Of a DNA stretch of 64,000 bases, positions 27,995-38,612 are shown in pieces; the stretch's first letter is position 1; each line of letters begins with the position of its first letter. The notes under the pieces are model-generated. The model was not told the DNA's origin. It saw only the letters and a program-made list of their open reading frames with translations, and searched no databases. A program made the translations under genes and the position numbers. Origin of the DNA: Gracilaria domingensis (taxonomy: Eukaryota > Rhodophyta > Florideophyceae > Gracilariales > Gracilariaceae); contig VCMS01000031.1 of the NCBI GenBank assembly GCA_022539475.1, positions 1-64,000 on the forward strand, given 5' to 3'.

Positions 27995-30106
27995 CTAGTT
28001 TTTCGGGGCAGGCTCGACCGCCGGTTGCGGTTCATTCCCACCTCGGGGCTCCAAAGGAACCCCCTTCGCCAGTGTCGGGTCCTTTAGCCCATGACTGGGG
28101 TGTGCGCCTGCTGCAGGTTGAGGCTGCTGTTGCCGTCCATACTTGGCTTTGGCATCCTCATATGAGGCAGAGGGCACACGTTCCCGTTCTTCCGGGGTCA
28201 AAGACTCGTACTGTACGATTACTTTCGGCATCTCCCTCAAGGGAAACGAGCACTGAGGTGAAATATGCCCGTGTTGATAACACACGTGACATATCAGCGA
28301 CACCGATCTGTCCAGCGAACGTGACGCCGCCGGTCGTTGAGGTCGAGTATCCCGCCAGCCTGGGCGTGCAAACCGGGTGGGATTGGTGGCATAGGCCAGT
28401 GATGTCGCAAGAACCTTAGAGTTCCCCATGTACCCCACAGAGTCCGTCTCCATGGTTTCCCCTGTAGTGGTTGAGGGTAGCCCCGAAGTTCCTACGGAAT
28501 TAGGATTTGCCGCAAACTGGACCTGATCATAATCCACACGTGGACGGTTATCCTGTAACAGGGAGAGAGATGAGTCAGGTCCTTCAGCCAGGAGGGCCTT
28601 CGTGGGCCTGTGTGTTGGCTTCCGTCTCGCTCGGAAGGTATCTCCCTCAGTCTGGGCGTAGTGAACCAGTTCCAAGTAGGAGATCTTCCTGTTCTGCTCC
28701 CGATAACGTGATATTAGTGCCCGGATGGGGGGGTCCAATCCTTCCACAAACATTGTGCACCTCTCAGCTGAGGAATAAACATTACCGCAACGGTGAAACG
28801 CTTTGTTCAGGCGCGTTGAATAACTCGTTTCTGTTTCCCCCGAATTCTGCTTTGTCACCCGTAGGGCCAGAATAGCGCCTGGGATCGCGTTGCCACTGGC
28901 ATACGACCTCAATAGGTAATGAACGGCTTCGGGCCAACACGTGACACTGCCTTCAGAGGCTCTTGCTGATCCACGCACGGAGTGAAATTGGTCTTCGGCC
29001 ATCCCCTTTAGGAAATTGGGGAGGGCCACATACGCCTGTGCTTCACTCATACAGAGTATGTCCGCTTCCTGAACGAAGCGTCCAAGGATATCCAACACCA
29101 TAATTGGGTCGTCACCACTGAACTCTTTCTTCTGTAGAGTGATCTGCATTCGGCGGATGTAATCCTTCACTCGCCCCGTTCCATGGGCATTGCGTTCGCC
29201 TGAGGCGTTCTGTAACCGATAATAACGGTATGAAAGCAGTTTCCGGTACAACGGATTCGACGGTTTTAACTCCCTGAGTCCCTTATGTCTCTTTCCCTTA
29301 GCACGGGAGCGAACGGCTCCCTGGGTGACAAAGGTCGCTTTAGAGCGCGTTGCTCGAGACCGACGTCGGTGACTGCCTTCACTATCCGACGAGGATGAAG
29401 AAGATGACGAGTTACCCGACGATTGGGTGGAGGAGTCAGAATCTGACCAGTCCGAATATTCGTGAACCTTCCTTTTAGACTTCCGGGATTTGCGCTTCAT
29501 TGAGAGGTGAGCGGAGCCTTCTGAGGCGATTGGGTCATCTTTGGCCGCAGCCTCATCCATACGGATAGTAGCCTCTAGATTTTCCAAACGACTCTGTAAG
29601 CGAGCGGCGCTCACCCGAGCTTCTTCAATAAAAGCAGCATACTCCGCTGCGAACACAGCGGGTTCTCCAAGACACTCCAAAACAGAGTTCGCATCCTTAC
29701 GCAGGAGTCGAATGTCTCCCGAGTAATCCCTAACAGGGGCATCGTCGAGACGACGCCGAAGTTCGGTTTGTTGTTTAAGAAGATTCACGAGGGAGATGTT
29801 GATGACACTCAATCGTGAGTCTAATAAGGTGTACTCACCCGAGTCCAGCGCTTCGGAGCGGGCAGCCTGTGAGGGCGTTTCCACCACCGGTGTAGGCGCC
29901 ACAGGAGGAGGTTCCATGACCGATATCGGTACTCTAGAAAGCTCCTGCGGTACGGAAACGGCTGAGGGTGCATTCCGACCATTCGGATCGCGATCGATAT
30001 CTCCCGTCTCGGGAAAAGACCTACGGGAGCGCGGGACTGCAGGAGGTGCGGCTCCACTCCCTTCAACTGACCTGTTGCGAGAGTTTCCACGTGACGGGGG
30101 AGGCAT
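27995..30106 (-). CDS. gag: gag of the third gypsy element
   Basis: 703 residues from the ATG at 30106. The N-terminus is Pro/Ser-rich, with a helical part (SAARLQSRLENLEATIRMDE), a Ser-rich charged middle, then the gag core (KEFSGDDPIMVLDILGRFV through GNVYSSAERCTMFVEGLD) and one CCHC-like knuckle near the C-terminus (CHVCYQHGHISPQC). Homologous in layout to the first element's gag. Confidence 0.85.
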   Translation of the reverse strand: MPPPSRGNSRNRSVEGSGAAPPAVPRSRRSFPETGDIDRDPNGRNAPSAVSVPQELSRVPISVMEPPPVAPTPVVETPSQAARSEALDSGEYTLLDSRLSVINISLVNLLKQQTELRRRLDDAPVRDYSGDIRLLRKDANSVLECLGEPAVFAAEYAAFIEEARVSAARLQSRLENLEATIRMDEAAAKDDPIASEGSAHLSMKRKSRKSKRKVHEYSDWSDSDSSTQSSGNSSSSSSSSDSEGSHRRRSRATRSKATFVTQGAVRSRAKGKRHKGLRELKPSNPLYRKLLSYRYYRLQNASGERNAHGTGRVKDYIRRMQITLQKKEFSGDDPIMVLDILGRFVQEADILCMSEAQAYVALPNFLKGMAEDQFHSVRGSARASEGSVTCWPEAVHYLLRSYASGNAIPGAILALRVTKQNSGETETSYSTRLNKAFHRCGNVYSSAERCTMFVEGLDPPIRALISRYREQNRKISYLELVHYAQTEGDTFRARRKPTHRPTKALLAEGPDSSLSLLQDNRPRVDYDQVQFAANPNSVGTSGLPSTTTGETMETDSVGYMGNSKVLATSLAYATNPTRFARPGWRDTRPQRPAASRSLDRSVSLICHVCYQHGHISPQCSFPLREMPKVIVQYESLTPEERERVPSASYEDAKAKYGRQQQPQPAAGAHPSHGLKDPTLAKGVPLEPRGGNEPQPAVEPAPKN

Positions 30107-30276
30107 TCTGCAGATATGCGTCCCACGTACCGGGAGGTTACCAAAAACAACCAAACACTTCCGGAATGCGGAATAGCGGTCAGATCTACCCGATTAGGGT
30201 CCTTCCAACCACAACGGTGGGTAATTTCACTTTTAAATCAACCTGAAAAGGTGATCTTCTCGAGATTCGACCTCAA

Positions 30277-30289
30277 GATCGGGAGACCA
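30277..30289 (-). other. candidate primer-binding site of the third element
   Basis: Minus-strand TGGTCTCCCGATC, two bases inside the LTR end; differs at one base from the first element's site at 6880-6892. Confidence 0.65.
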
Positions 30290-30291
30290 CT

Positions 30292-30792
30292 TGTGGTGCA
30301 AACCCGGGACGGGTGAAACACGCACAAGATGTCCGAAGTCCTGCTCCCTAGGGGATGGTAACTCGGTGGACGAGCCTCTGTTGACACAGCGAACCTGGGT
30401 GTAAGACTAGTAGTGTGCTGAGGATAACCTACAGAGCTGAATGCAGAAAGTCCAATATCAGGAGGTTCACCAGCCAAGGGCGGCGTAGAAGCGAGAAATA
30501 CCCAAAAAGGGGTGAGCCAGACACTCCGGGAGGAGGCCTGGCCCAAGAAACAAGGGAAAATAGATGCGTCCAAAGAGGAGACGCGGACCGTGCACACGCG
30601 GGCAACAGGTCCGACGTCGGGGAGTAAGAGCAAGAAATAACCCAATACTGGGGCTTAGATCTGTCCTGCAATCACGAATTAATAGAAATAGTGAACGTCA
30701 ATACCACACGGTATATACCGATTCTTTAGGCTTCTCAAAGAGAGTACGCGTACTTATATCTCTTGAGGTGACCCTCCGGGGAAAGTAGTACA
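30292..30792 (-). repeat. 5' LTR of the third gypsy element (inferred)
   Basis: 501 bp from TGTACTACTTTCC to CACCACA on the minus strand. The inner end is fixed by the primer site; the outer end is inferred from the TG/CA rule, because no second copy exists in the window. Confidence 0.55.
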
Positions 30793-31252
30793 CCGCCAAG
30801 GATAGTAGAACCTAGAACCTATACTCAAGATGAGTTTCAAGTGCCCTCGGATCAGAGTAGCAGTTCTCGAAGGAGAGGATTTGTTGCTTTACTATTAGGT
30901 GTTGTTTTGCCGCCCCTGCACCTCTAAGTACTGTGATGCAGAGCTGATTGATCGATGAGAATAGTGCACACCCGTACGGGTGGTACACGTACGCAACATT
31001 ACTGTCAGGGTGCAGAAAATAAAGACAAACTAAAATGTTCCCCAAAAATGCTCCACTGGTGCACTAGCTATCTATCGCCACGTGTCCACGCCGAGCCAGA
31101 GCCCTTGGCACATCCACGCCCTTCTACGGGTGCTAATTAAGATTAAATTAACCAACGGTTGAAGACTTTCATAGGGGATGCACCTTATAATGTCAAGTGC
31201 CACGTGCACGTGCGCATCGCTCCTGTATGAAGAGCTTCTTTGTCAAATACCC
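30793..31252. other. intergenic, no gene seen
   Basis: Short open frames on both strands without coding character. It separates the third gypsy element from the pogo-like relic. Confidence 0.5.
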
Positions 31253-32095
31253 TCAGAATCGTGTTTGTTCTACATTGTTGTCTGCTTTTGTTGCGTTTGT
31301 TACCACCTGCATTGTTTTACTAAAATAATGGCGTCTACAGTAATGGAGCAATACACGTTGTTTCTGGCGCATCATTGGCCGGTTTATAACCTTTGAGGTT
31401 CGCATACGAATTCTGTTGAATAGGAACATGAGTTTTCCTGCCGTTCCATCACCGAATACTGAATCGAGTAAGTTTATTCGATTGAAATTTTGGAAGTCGG
31501 TTCTAGAAGTCTCGCATGGTTGGCTTGGTTGCATAAAAACCTTTGGTTGGGTTTCAAACTTAGTGCCGGTGCTCGGCAAGAACACTGTATCGTCCATGTT
31601 AACAATTCTGGAAGCGTCTAGATTTAAATGCTCAATTGGCTTTCAAATGCTGTTTATATGCTTTACAAGAACTTCAGCATTGGTCGCACGTAACATTTTG
31701 GCTTCCTGTCTGCTAGGGTTGCAAAATATGATTTGCTGACTGTACCGAGCTTCAAATAGTTCGCAGAATTTTCTGTCTGGTCTACCATTTTCAAATCAAA
31801 GAGACGCTTGGCGCCAAAAAGGCATTTGTTGGACAATCATTTTCACGTTATCCTTTAAATCTTTTTTTATGAGTGGTGTGCTGTTTTACGCATTTTGTTA
31901 TAGTATTGATACGATTTCTTGTTTTTCGGCCGGTGTAAGTGATGTTTCGGATTTTGCACGGACCCCGTTTTCTTCAATTTTTTTATGGAATTGGTAGTGA
32001 AATGCTGAAGTTGGCATAAAATATCGCTCTGCAGCTTGACGAAGCGGCATATCTTGTTTTACTAGTGCAACGGCATGTGAATATTTGCTCTGCAA
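31253..32095 (-). pseudogene. pogo-like (Tc1/mariner superfamily) transposase, dead
   Basis: Minus-strand frame. The N-terminal part (31898-32095) has a helix-turn-helix typical of pogo/CENP-B-type transposases (ALVKQDMPLRQAAERYFMPT). Further on, the same frame gives FENGRPDRKFCELFEARY and, after an in-frame stop near 31651, IEHLNLDASRIVNMDDTVFL, whose NMDDT matches the first catalytic Asp of the DDE core (usual N-x-DET/S). The ending at 31253-31597 keeps DSVFGDGTAGKLMFLFNRI. Stops also occur just after the HTH (31898 and nearby) and near 31791, and the rest of the DDE domain is not recognisable. No terminal inverted repeats were found by eye. An old DNA-transposon remnant. Confidence 0.6.
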
Positions 32096-33051
32096 GCGGC
32101 GAGCAGAGTGTCTTACAAACGCATTTCGTGCAAAGGTTGGTATTTTAGGAGCTGGCCATTTTAATGCGAAGCGAGTAGTTGGACGGAGAACTTTAGCCGC
32201 CGGTGATGAAAGATGCGAGTTAATGTGGCGTTTGGTTTCTTGGCCGAGCTATATTGTCTGTGGGGACATGTTACGGGCTGTTTGAATTTTTCGGAGATGC
32301 GGTGTTTCGATTATGGGAGACAGGATATTGATTCTACAAGGTTAAGAAGCGGGCTAGATTACTGGTCGGTTTTCCTTTCGGATGTTCTCAGTTCTGGTCG
32401 TTGGAAGGAAGTACGCTCTGCGTTGTGTATAATATGCAAAAGAACTTGTGTCTTTCTTTGAGTTGTGATTTTGTGTGCTAAACGCTTTCTTTACGACTTG
32501 GAACCCGATAGAAAATGTTACATGATTCATCGATCGCGTAAAGAGAACTGACTTATTGAATGACAGAGAAGTCTTGCTCTCATTTCCAGCAATTTATGCG
32601 ATTCCCGCACTCGTTTGAAACTTTTACTGCTTTTGGAACACGAGGTCCATGTCCTGGTTTTCAGGGGCACCCACTGTACATTGCTGCTATTGCATTGAGA
32701 TACGTCATGAGAAATTAGCATGTCCAACAAGGTGTGTGAATACAAGGCAGCATTGACGACGTTAGCTCGAGGGGAGGTATGATTCACTTTTTACTTTTAC
32801 AGATCATATTAAGCACGCAAGCAGATGTCAACAGAGTAAATTGAGAGCCTCCTAACCACCAAACCTTTTTCTAAAATCACAGTTCACGAAGTAGAGATAC
32901 TGCTTTGAGGCACCGGAGTCGTGAGGCAAGACGTTGCGCACAATTAATCATTTGTAATGAATGATGAGCGTTAAACTGAATCCCCAAAAGTACAACAGCT
33001 CCACAAAAAATCCACGAAGTACAAAATCCATCTCCTTCTCTCGAGTTAAAT
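32096..33051. other. intergenic, AT-rich
   Basis: No supported gene. Short frames at 32213-32461 (plus) and 32527-32787 (minus) lack domain or codon support. It probably includes the 5' side of the pogo-like relic. Confidence 0.45.
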
Positions 33052-33832
33052 TCACGCTGCGGGCGCAACACGTGCCTTCTGCTGCTCGCCGTTAATTTCC
33101 GGTAAGATGTCGCGTAGAGGCGCACGCTCGTTCTCAGTCTCATTGCTTCCAAGCGCGAGACAACTCGAGAGCTCGCACAAAGTGTTGGATGTCGCTGCAA
33201 TGGTGGGAGGTAGACGATAGGGCGGTGGGGACGGCGGACGGATACACGCAGGCGGTGTGGCGGCGGTAGGTGGCTTGTTTTGGTCTGAGGTTGATGAATT
33301 GCAGGTGCAGCGAAGAGGCGTACTGTGCTCAGCGGTACGGGTGCGAGCCGTCTGCTGGCAGACGCATTGATCGGCGGAGGAAAGCATTGTGGCCTGAGTT
33401 TTTGAAGAAAGATTTGGAGGGTGGAAGACGGTGTATGACTTCCAAACAAAGCGAGGCTGTGAAGGCGACGACGACTAACTTGCCGCGGCTCTGTCTTCAT
33501 CATGGTTGATCTTGATGAATTGATAAAGGCAATTTTTTTGGGTCTTTGGCCCAGGAAGAGGAGGCAAGCTTGTTTCGAATTCTTCGTTCGCTCTTGCACG
33601 TGTATCCGTTGCACCACCCAGGTACACTGAATATAGCCAGTGCATCTCGACGAGCACGCATTCCCGGCAACCACATTACATTAGCACGTGTTCTGCGCCA
33701 ATGTTCTCCCTGTGATTGGCCTTTCCGACCATAAAAGACACCCAACGCGAACACTACGCGCCACCCCTTTGGATAGAATGCATCGTGAAACGCCTCTGTT
33801 CCGGGATCCCTGAAGAAGTGAGCTTTGCGCAA
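33052..33832 (-). other. coding-like region, exon structure unresolved
   Basis: Three partly overlapping minus frames look somewhat coding: 33500-33832 (AFHDAFYPKGWRVVFALGVF), 33475-33657 (MHWLYSVYLGGATDTRARAN) and 33052-33387 (Pro/Thr/Ala-rich, ending LPEINGEQQKARVAPAA). They could be exons of one spliced gene or chance. No known domain. RNA evidence is needed to choose. Confidence 0.3.
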
Positions 33833-33946
33833 GACACTGTAGTCCTTTCGGGCTCGAGGACGTCCCGCTCGCTATGCAAAATATTGGCCGGAATCTAACT
33901 TACACATTTCTCCATACCAGGGGTATCTTCCACAGCCCTTTGGTGT

Positions 33947-34240
33947 TCATGCCTCAACTTTCCTGAGTCGTCCGTCAGGGGCTTTCTCGCCACCCAAAGA
34001 CTCGTTGATGGCCTCGCCTGCTAGGCGAGCAAAGCGATCGAATGCAGATGTCAATGTCCAGCGTGTGGCCAATTGGATGGGCGCAACAAAGCAATTCTCT
34101 TGTCGAGCTGGCAAGACGAGAATAGCCATTGCATCATGAGGGGGAGCACCACCGAGTTGGACAGACACCTGTGAACGTATACCACGAACAACGTAGAAAA
34201 TCGCACATCCTAATGTACACGTACCATCTGTAAGCGGCAT
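33947..34240 (-). CDS. hypothetical 97-residue protein
   Basis: ATG at 34240. Balanced amino-acid composition and regular codon use (MPLTDGTCTLGCAIFYVVRG, then IQLATRWTLTSAFDRFARLA and a charged tail). No family recognised; predicted soluble, with two Cys near the N-terminus. An acceptor-like CTTACAG lies just inside the start, so it could also be a 3' exon. It follows another small same-strand gene that ends at 34315 with its own polyadenylation signal between them. Confidence 0.45.
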   Translation of the reverse strand: MPLTDGTCTLGCAIFYVVRGIRSQVSVQLGGAPPHDAMAILVLPARQENCFVAPIQLATRWTLTSAFDRFARLAGEAINESLGGEKAPDGRLRKVEA

Positions 34241-34277
34241 TACTCTTAAAGAATCTGGTTCTGAAGCTCATAATAAT

Positions 34278-34283
34278 TTTATT
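34278..34283 (-). terminator. AATAAA polyadenylation signal
   Basis: AATAAA on the minus strand, about 30 bp after the stop of the 34315-34599 gene and before the start at 34240. Confidence 0.5.
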
Positions 34284-34314
34284 GTTCGCTAGCTAGCCGA
34301 GCTTTCACTGAAGA

Positions 34315-34599
34315 TTATTTGTTTGGAGAGGTGGGTGACGGGATCCGACCAGGATCTCCGTTGTGCAGATGAACACAATTCATCGCACACAGCACTCCAG
34401 AAGGAGACGGGCAGCGCACGAGGGGGGCCGGGATCGAAGATTGGGGCATGATCGTCGGCTCGAGACCGGGGGTGGTGCTCAAGTGAAAGCGCTGGATCAA
34501 ATGCGAAGGCGGTGTGTGACGGACACCGCCGTCGATCCAAAGATCATCTTTCGCTCTCGCGCCGCAGAATCGCTCAAATAAATCCACCTTTTCGTTCAT
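34315..34599 (-). CDS. hypothetical 94-residue protein
   Basis: ATG at 34599, stop at 34315, polyadenylation-like AATAAA 30 bp downstream. Sequence begins MNEKVDLFERFCGARAKDDL and becomes Pro/Ser/Cys-rich (PSPSGVLCAMNCVHLHNGDP). No known family. Another frame on the same strand is also open; I prefer this one for its ATG, charged ordered start and 3' signal. Confidence 0.4.
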   Translation of the reverse strand: MNEKVDLFERFCGARAKDDLWIDGGVRHTPPSHLIQRFHLSTTPGLEPTIMPQSSIPAPLVRCPSPSGVLCAMNCVHLHNGDPGRIPSPTSPNK

Positions 34600-35181
34600 C
34601 AAAAATCCATGATTTTGAAATTTAAGCGGTATCTTTGCCTCCAGTTAGGTACGACGGATTGCCTTCTTCAGCTGATATCAAGAATACTTGCTTTCTCCGC
34701 GCAGCTCTGGACATGCACACGTTCTTCGGATCAATTTAAAGGTATAGATTTTAGCTTTCAAAATTTTATGTCCCCTTTTTCAAGAAGAAAGAGAGGGCCT
34801 CGCTTTAAATAAAATGGTTCGGAAAATATGATAGGTTCCAAACTCCATCGCTCATAGAAGAATTGACACCATTATTACCGTAGATCATTGCCGCGAAGCA
34901 TCTTAGAAGACTAAAAGCACCGGCTTGAGTCAAATGGAAAGGATGCAACTACAAATCTCATTTTTAATGCTTTCAACATTGCTACTGCATGAAAACGAAA
35001 CGGGCCTCAGCGTACAGGAGGAACTTACGAGTTTTCCGCATCATTTAGTTACCAAGAAAACCTACTCTCTTAGAGGTTTCACTCACAGCCACGCAATAGA
35101 CGCTTCATTTGGAATCCTGTTGTAGAAATCGAAGACGTGCTCCACCGAATGTAGCTCAAGAACCACATTAGATACCTCTTT
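34600..35181. other. intergenic, no gene seen
   Basis: AT-rich sequence between two minus-strand genes; no credible ORF or structured element noticed. Confidence 0.5.
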
Positions 35182-35631
35182 TCAATCGCTGCGCTGATCA
35201 TCTTGAAGATGCGTAAGTACGTGTTCTTCAAACACTCGTCTTTGAACAGCGGAAAACTCACAGTGGTGACACTTATAAAGCATACATATCGCAACATGCG
35301 TTTTATGGTCACGGACGCAACTGAACTCTCTGCTACACGAGCTGCACTTGTACACTTTTGCCAGTGGAGATGCTGCAATGACCGCAGAACGCTCCTCACC
35401 TGTTGCAGAAGCAAAATTTGGGCGGCTTTTGCGCAGACTGAACGGATTGGATGTGCTTGCATTCCGCGATGTACGAAATTTTAAACGTGGCCTCGCATAG
35501 GGAAGCCGCATGTTGCGAGTCCTCTCGAAATGGTTAGGGGAAGCGCTTGCATCTGTCCTACGAATGGTTTCTGTGACGGAAGAGGGTTTGGGAAGTGTGT
35601 TGAGGTTGTTTTCCTCTTCGTTTTCTTTCAT
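35182..35631 (-). CDS. small two-finger C2H2 zinc-finger protein
   Basis: 149 residues from the ATG at 35631 (upstream frame has only a non-ATG start). N-terminal half is polar and basic (RNMRLPYARPRLKFRTSRNA). The C-terminus has two C-x2-C fingers: YKCSSCSREFSCVRDHKTHV with the last ligand Cys (H-x4-C), then YKCHHCEFSAVQRRVFEEHV with LTH (C-x2-C-x12-H-x3-H). Likely a DNA-binding regulator in the nucleus; targets unknown. It joins the 24464-25117 and 5232-5705 proteins as the third small finger protein in the window, with no close similarity among them. Confidence 0.6.
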   Translation of the reverse strand: MKENEEENNLNTLPKPSSVTETIRRTDASASPNHFERTRNMRLPYARPRLKFRTSRNASTSNPFSLRKSRPNFASATGEERSAVIAASPLAKVYKCSSCSREFSCVRDHKTHVAICMLYKCHHCEFSAVQRRVFEEHVLTHLQDDQRSD

Positions 35632-37899
35632 TTTTCCAGAATATTCGAACCCGAGTGAATGGAACAAAGTCGGCGAAAAGAGTTCAACTTTTTTTTCCTT
35701 TTAGGACTTGATCAAAGAACTAGTGACGTAGAACACCACACCTTTCGATCATTTAAATTCCTAATATTCGCAGATTGGAAGCTGAAGAAAGGGAACAAAG
35801 GTTGTTTGCCATGTAATATGACTCACAATCCTTTATCGAAAGTACGACCGTACTTTGTGGACGAACGTAACGACTGCAGGAATATCCAGCGAACGCGATG
35901 ACGAAAAAAGCGGTTGTCAATTAGCTTGCTCGGTTGACCAATGATAATTTAAGTGTGGAAAGGAAGCTGATACTACTGTCCGAATACCTACGCACACTGA
36001 TGGCATTCGAGAAGTAAAATATTTGAAATACAAAAATTTAGATATTTTCATTCCCCAAAACTGTGCGTTTAATTTGACTTCTCAAATTCCTTTACATTTC
36101 TTCATTATCTGTTTCCTTCGTTCAGCTGTCAAAGCGAAATTTATTTTGTCGAGACAGCGAGATACAGAGCGAGAAATTTTCGTAGTGCTCTTCTGCCCCA
36201 AAAAGCAACCTTTTCGCGATAAGCATATTCGAGAAATAGAACCAGAACCAGAATAGTATTTCACAAATTCTTTTTTTCTAGTTTTTATTTTTCTCAGAGC
36301 GCCGTTGGCATTGATATAACAAAATCATTTAGTTCAAAGCAGTCATCTTGCAATGTCGGAAGCACGCAAGAAAGGACATCTAGAAGACCGGTTCGGAAAC
36401 GATTATCCCTGGTATTGCCGTGACAGTGGCACTGTCCCCAGGTTCTGAAGCGAAAGCTTTTGTGTCGTGTGAGACACGTCTGCGATGGGTTCCAGGTGCC
36501 GCTGCACTGTAAATTACTCTTGAAACCTTCGAAAAAGGTTATATATATTTTAATTCTACTTTAACACTGTGTACACGAAAATGTACCTGTACGAGTCCTC
36601 CTTTAATGAAAGCTTGTACCATCGCAGAGCTGTTCCCATCTTGAAGTGATCCAGGAGTCGACTCATGGATAATATCGTTGTGTAGTTGAGAGGTATATCA
36701 GTTTACTTATCTAACCCTCGGCACCGCCGTGTGGTCTTTTTAGCTGCAGATAACAGTCGTGTGCAGCTCTTTCGTGCTCTTTGTGTGAACTCGGTTGCAC
36801 AGCGTAAATGCTATCATGGCTCCCTGTGAGTACCATCTGACTCTCACAGCTGCACACATCGCAAACAATCGACAAGAACTTATAGGCAACTCATATCCTA
36901 ACATTCAGTGGCGGATCTCATTGGCGTGAGAGTGTATCTGATATTGTTGGAGCGGTTTAGAACATTTGAACATACAACTAATTTTAGGTTTGACAAAGCT
37001 TTCGATACACAGCATGCACGTGCAAACCTCCGATTTGACTGCAACTCGAGATGTTTACGCGCAGAGCAGTGACGAGAGTTGTAATGCTATTTTACGGTAT
37101 CATGACAGCAAGACACTAACAGCAGTCTGCGCTCTTGTTTTCATTTGGGAGTGAGTTAAATAGTCTAAGAGTCTCGAGGAATCCTACCTTCGCCTCTGAC
37201 ATCTCCTCTTCTCTTCGCTTTCCACTACGAGTTTGTATGCTCGCAGCTTATTACCGTCTTCCACTCGCGCTATAGACGCTTTCCTTGCTGTTCTTTCTAG
37301 GCATGGTATCTTCTAGCCATAGATGCACACGCGAGCATACCCCCATGGTCATCTCCGTAAGAAAGACAACCTTGAATAAGTTTTCTTGCCGACCAAGCGC
37401 AGCTCCGGTATCCTAACATTCTGAGACATGCCTTAATTATCCTTAAGAGTCAGACAACCATGACATTGACGAACTTTAACATAGACAACCTGTGCTAGTA
37501 GGGACCCGTCGTAGTAAGCCTTTCAAACTCTTTTCAAACTTGGTAAGCTTCGAAGCTAGATTTGTTGTTTTGCTATCGTACAATTCTCGGGACAAAGGGT
37601 AAGAACCAGCTAGTCCCAAAACGTGTGAGACAGAGAAATATAGAATAGAAGTGGAGTACAAGAACGACCGCATTCAAGAGCCAAGACAGGCAGAAGTATT
37701 TATTCAAGAAGTAATTTAGGCCGTTCGGTGTGTAAATTTGTGCTTTAGACAAATTGAGTCTACTATAGTTCATCGAGCCCGAACGATTGTGGTTTCAACC
37801 TTAAAAGAGAGAGAGAGAGAGGGGGGGGGGGGGGGCAAGAAGCTGGTACTTGTTGTACATGAATTATTGGTCCCAACAACTTATAACGACACAAATGTT
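35632..37899. other. gene-poor AT-rich stretch
   Basis: No gene supported. A possible micro-ORF of 37 codons starts at the ATG near 36815 (MAPCEYHLTLTAAHIANNRQ) but has no other support. Confidence 0.45.
37806..37835 (+). repeat. (GA)n tract running into poly-G
   Basis: About seven AG/GA dinucleotides followed by a run of about 16 G: a pure polypurine tract able to form triplex or G-quadruplex structures, just 3' of the gene at 37900-38499. Confidence 0.9.
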
Positions 37900-38499
37900 T
37901 CACGGATCAAATGAACAGTGTAGCACACAGGCTCCACACCGATTTCCATTTTGGGGCCAGTCGTTTGAGGGATCTGAACTCATATCGGTGGCTTCCTGCG
38001 CTTCATCTTCGGGTAGAACTGAAATACTATCTGTGGTATTTTGCAGCTCATCTTTGGGCAGAAGTGAAATCATGTCTGTGAGCGAAACGTTTTCGGAAGA
38101 CGTTGCTGCCGCGGAGGACGCTCCCGAGGAAGGTGATGCGAAGCAGCAGTATATTGAGGGAGGCAGGATGTAACTCGAATTCATGATGGGTGAGCCGCTG
38201 ATCGATACGAAGGGTAAACAACTTTTCAACTCCGGGGCTGAACTCCAACTCATCTCCGCACCGCATGGATTTCTCTTTGCACAGGAGCTGCAACTTTTCG
38301 GTATCTGACAAAAGGAATGGCACGTGTTCTTCTGGATACAAAGCACATGGCTCATGCCAGTACAATCAAGATCACGGCAGATGCACGAGAAATGAGAAAG
38401 GGCGGATGGCCAATCTTGTGTAAGTTCCCGGGGGACGCGCTTCGGTGTGTGAGGCTCTTCGGTTGGGGGTGAAGACTCGGGGTGCGGGTCAGTTGTCAT
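37900..38499 (-). CDS. hypothetical Cys-rich protein with acidic repeats
   Basis: 199 residues from the ATG at 38499. A minus-strand TATAAAG at 38606-38612 lies about 107 bp upstream, a plausible core promoter. The N-terminus is Pro/Glu/Thr-rich. A Cys cluster follows at residues about 39-83 (FSCICRDLDCTGMSHVLCIQ, then CHSFC, CSSCAKRNPC), which could bind metal or form disulfides. The C-terminus has a near-duplicated motif (SLLPKDELQNTTD / SVLPEDEAQEATD) and ends in Cys residues. No signal peptide and no known family. Confidence 0.45.
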   Translation of the reverse strand: MTTDPHPESSPPTEEPHTPKRVPRELTQDWPSALSHFSCICRDLDCTGMSHVLCIQKNTCHSFCQIPKSCSSCAKRNPCGAEMSWSSAPELKSCLPFVSISGSPIMNSSYILPPSIYCCFASPSSGASSAAATSSENVSLTDMISLLPKDELQNTTDSISVLPEDEAQEATDMSSDPSNDWPQNGNRCGACVLHCSFDP

Positions 38500-38605
38500 G
38501 GTTAGACGATATGAGATTCGGAGGTGGGTGGGATATTAACAGATATTTGGCCAGAAGGGCTGACCAGTTCGTGACTAGGAACACGAGAAGTGGAGGCTGG
38601 CTGCC

Positions 38606-38612
38606 CTTTATA
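38606..38612 (-). promoter_or_regulatory. TATA box of the 37900-38499 gene
   Basis: TATAAAG on the minus strand, with an AT-poor downstream leader of about 100 bp before the ATG. Confidence 0.45.

Larger units (their letters stand above)
25761..30792 (-). mobile_element. broken Ty3/gypsy element, third of the window (5' part)
   Basis: Minus strand. Visible parts: a 5' LTR (30292-30792), primer site, gag, protease and RT. The pol region meets the LTR of the second element at 25760, and no remainder of pol or 3' LTR is seen on the far side. It is broken. It is related to the first element: same primer-site sequence, similar gag layout, and RT motifs with near-identical surroundings (RSFLGLCNVYRRFVPNFA against RSFLGLCNVFRRFVQNFA). 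Age cannot be estimated with a single LTR. Confidence 0.85.

Noticed and set aside
36815-36930. Micro-ORF MAPCEYHLTLTAAH...
   Set aside because: Only 37 codons, no promoter or homologue; the internal GTGAGT...ACAG pair would make too short an intron.
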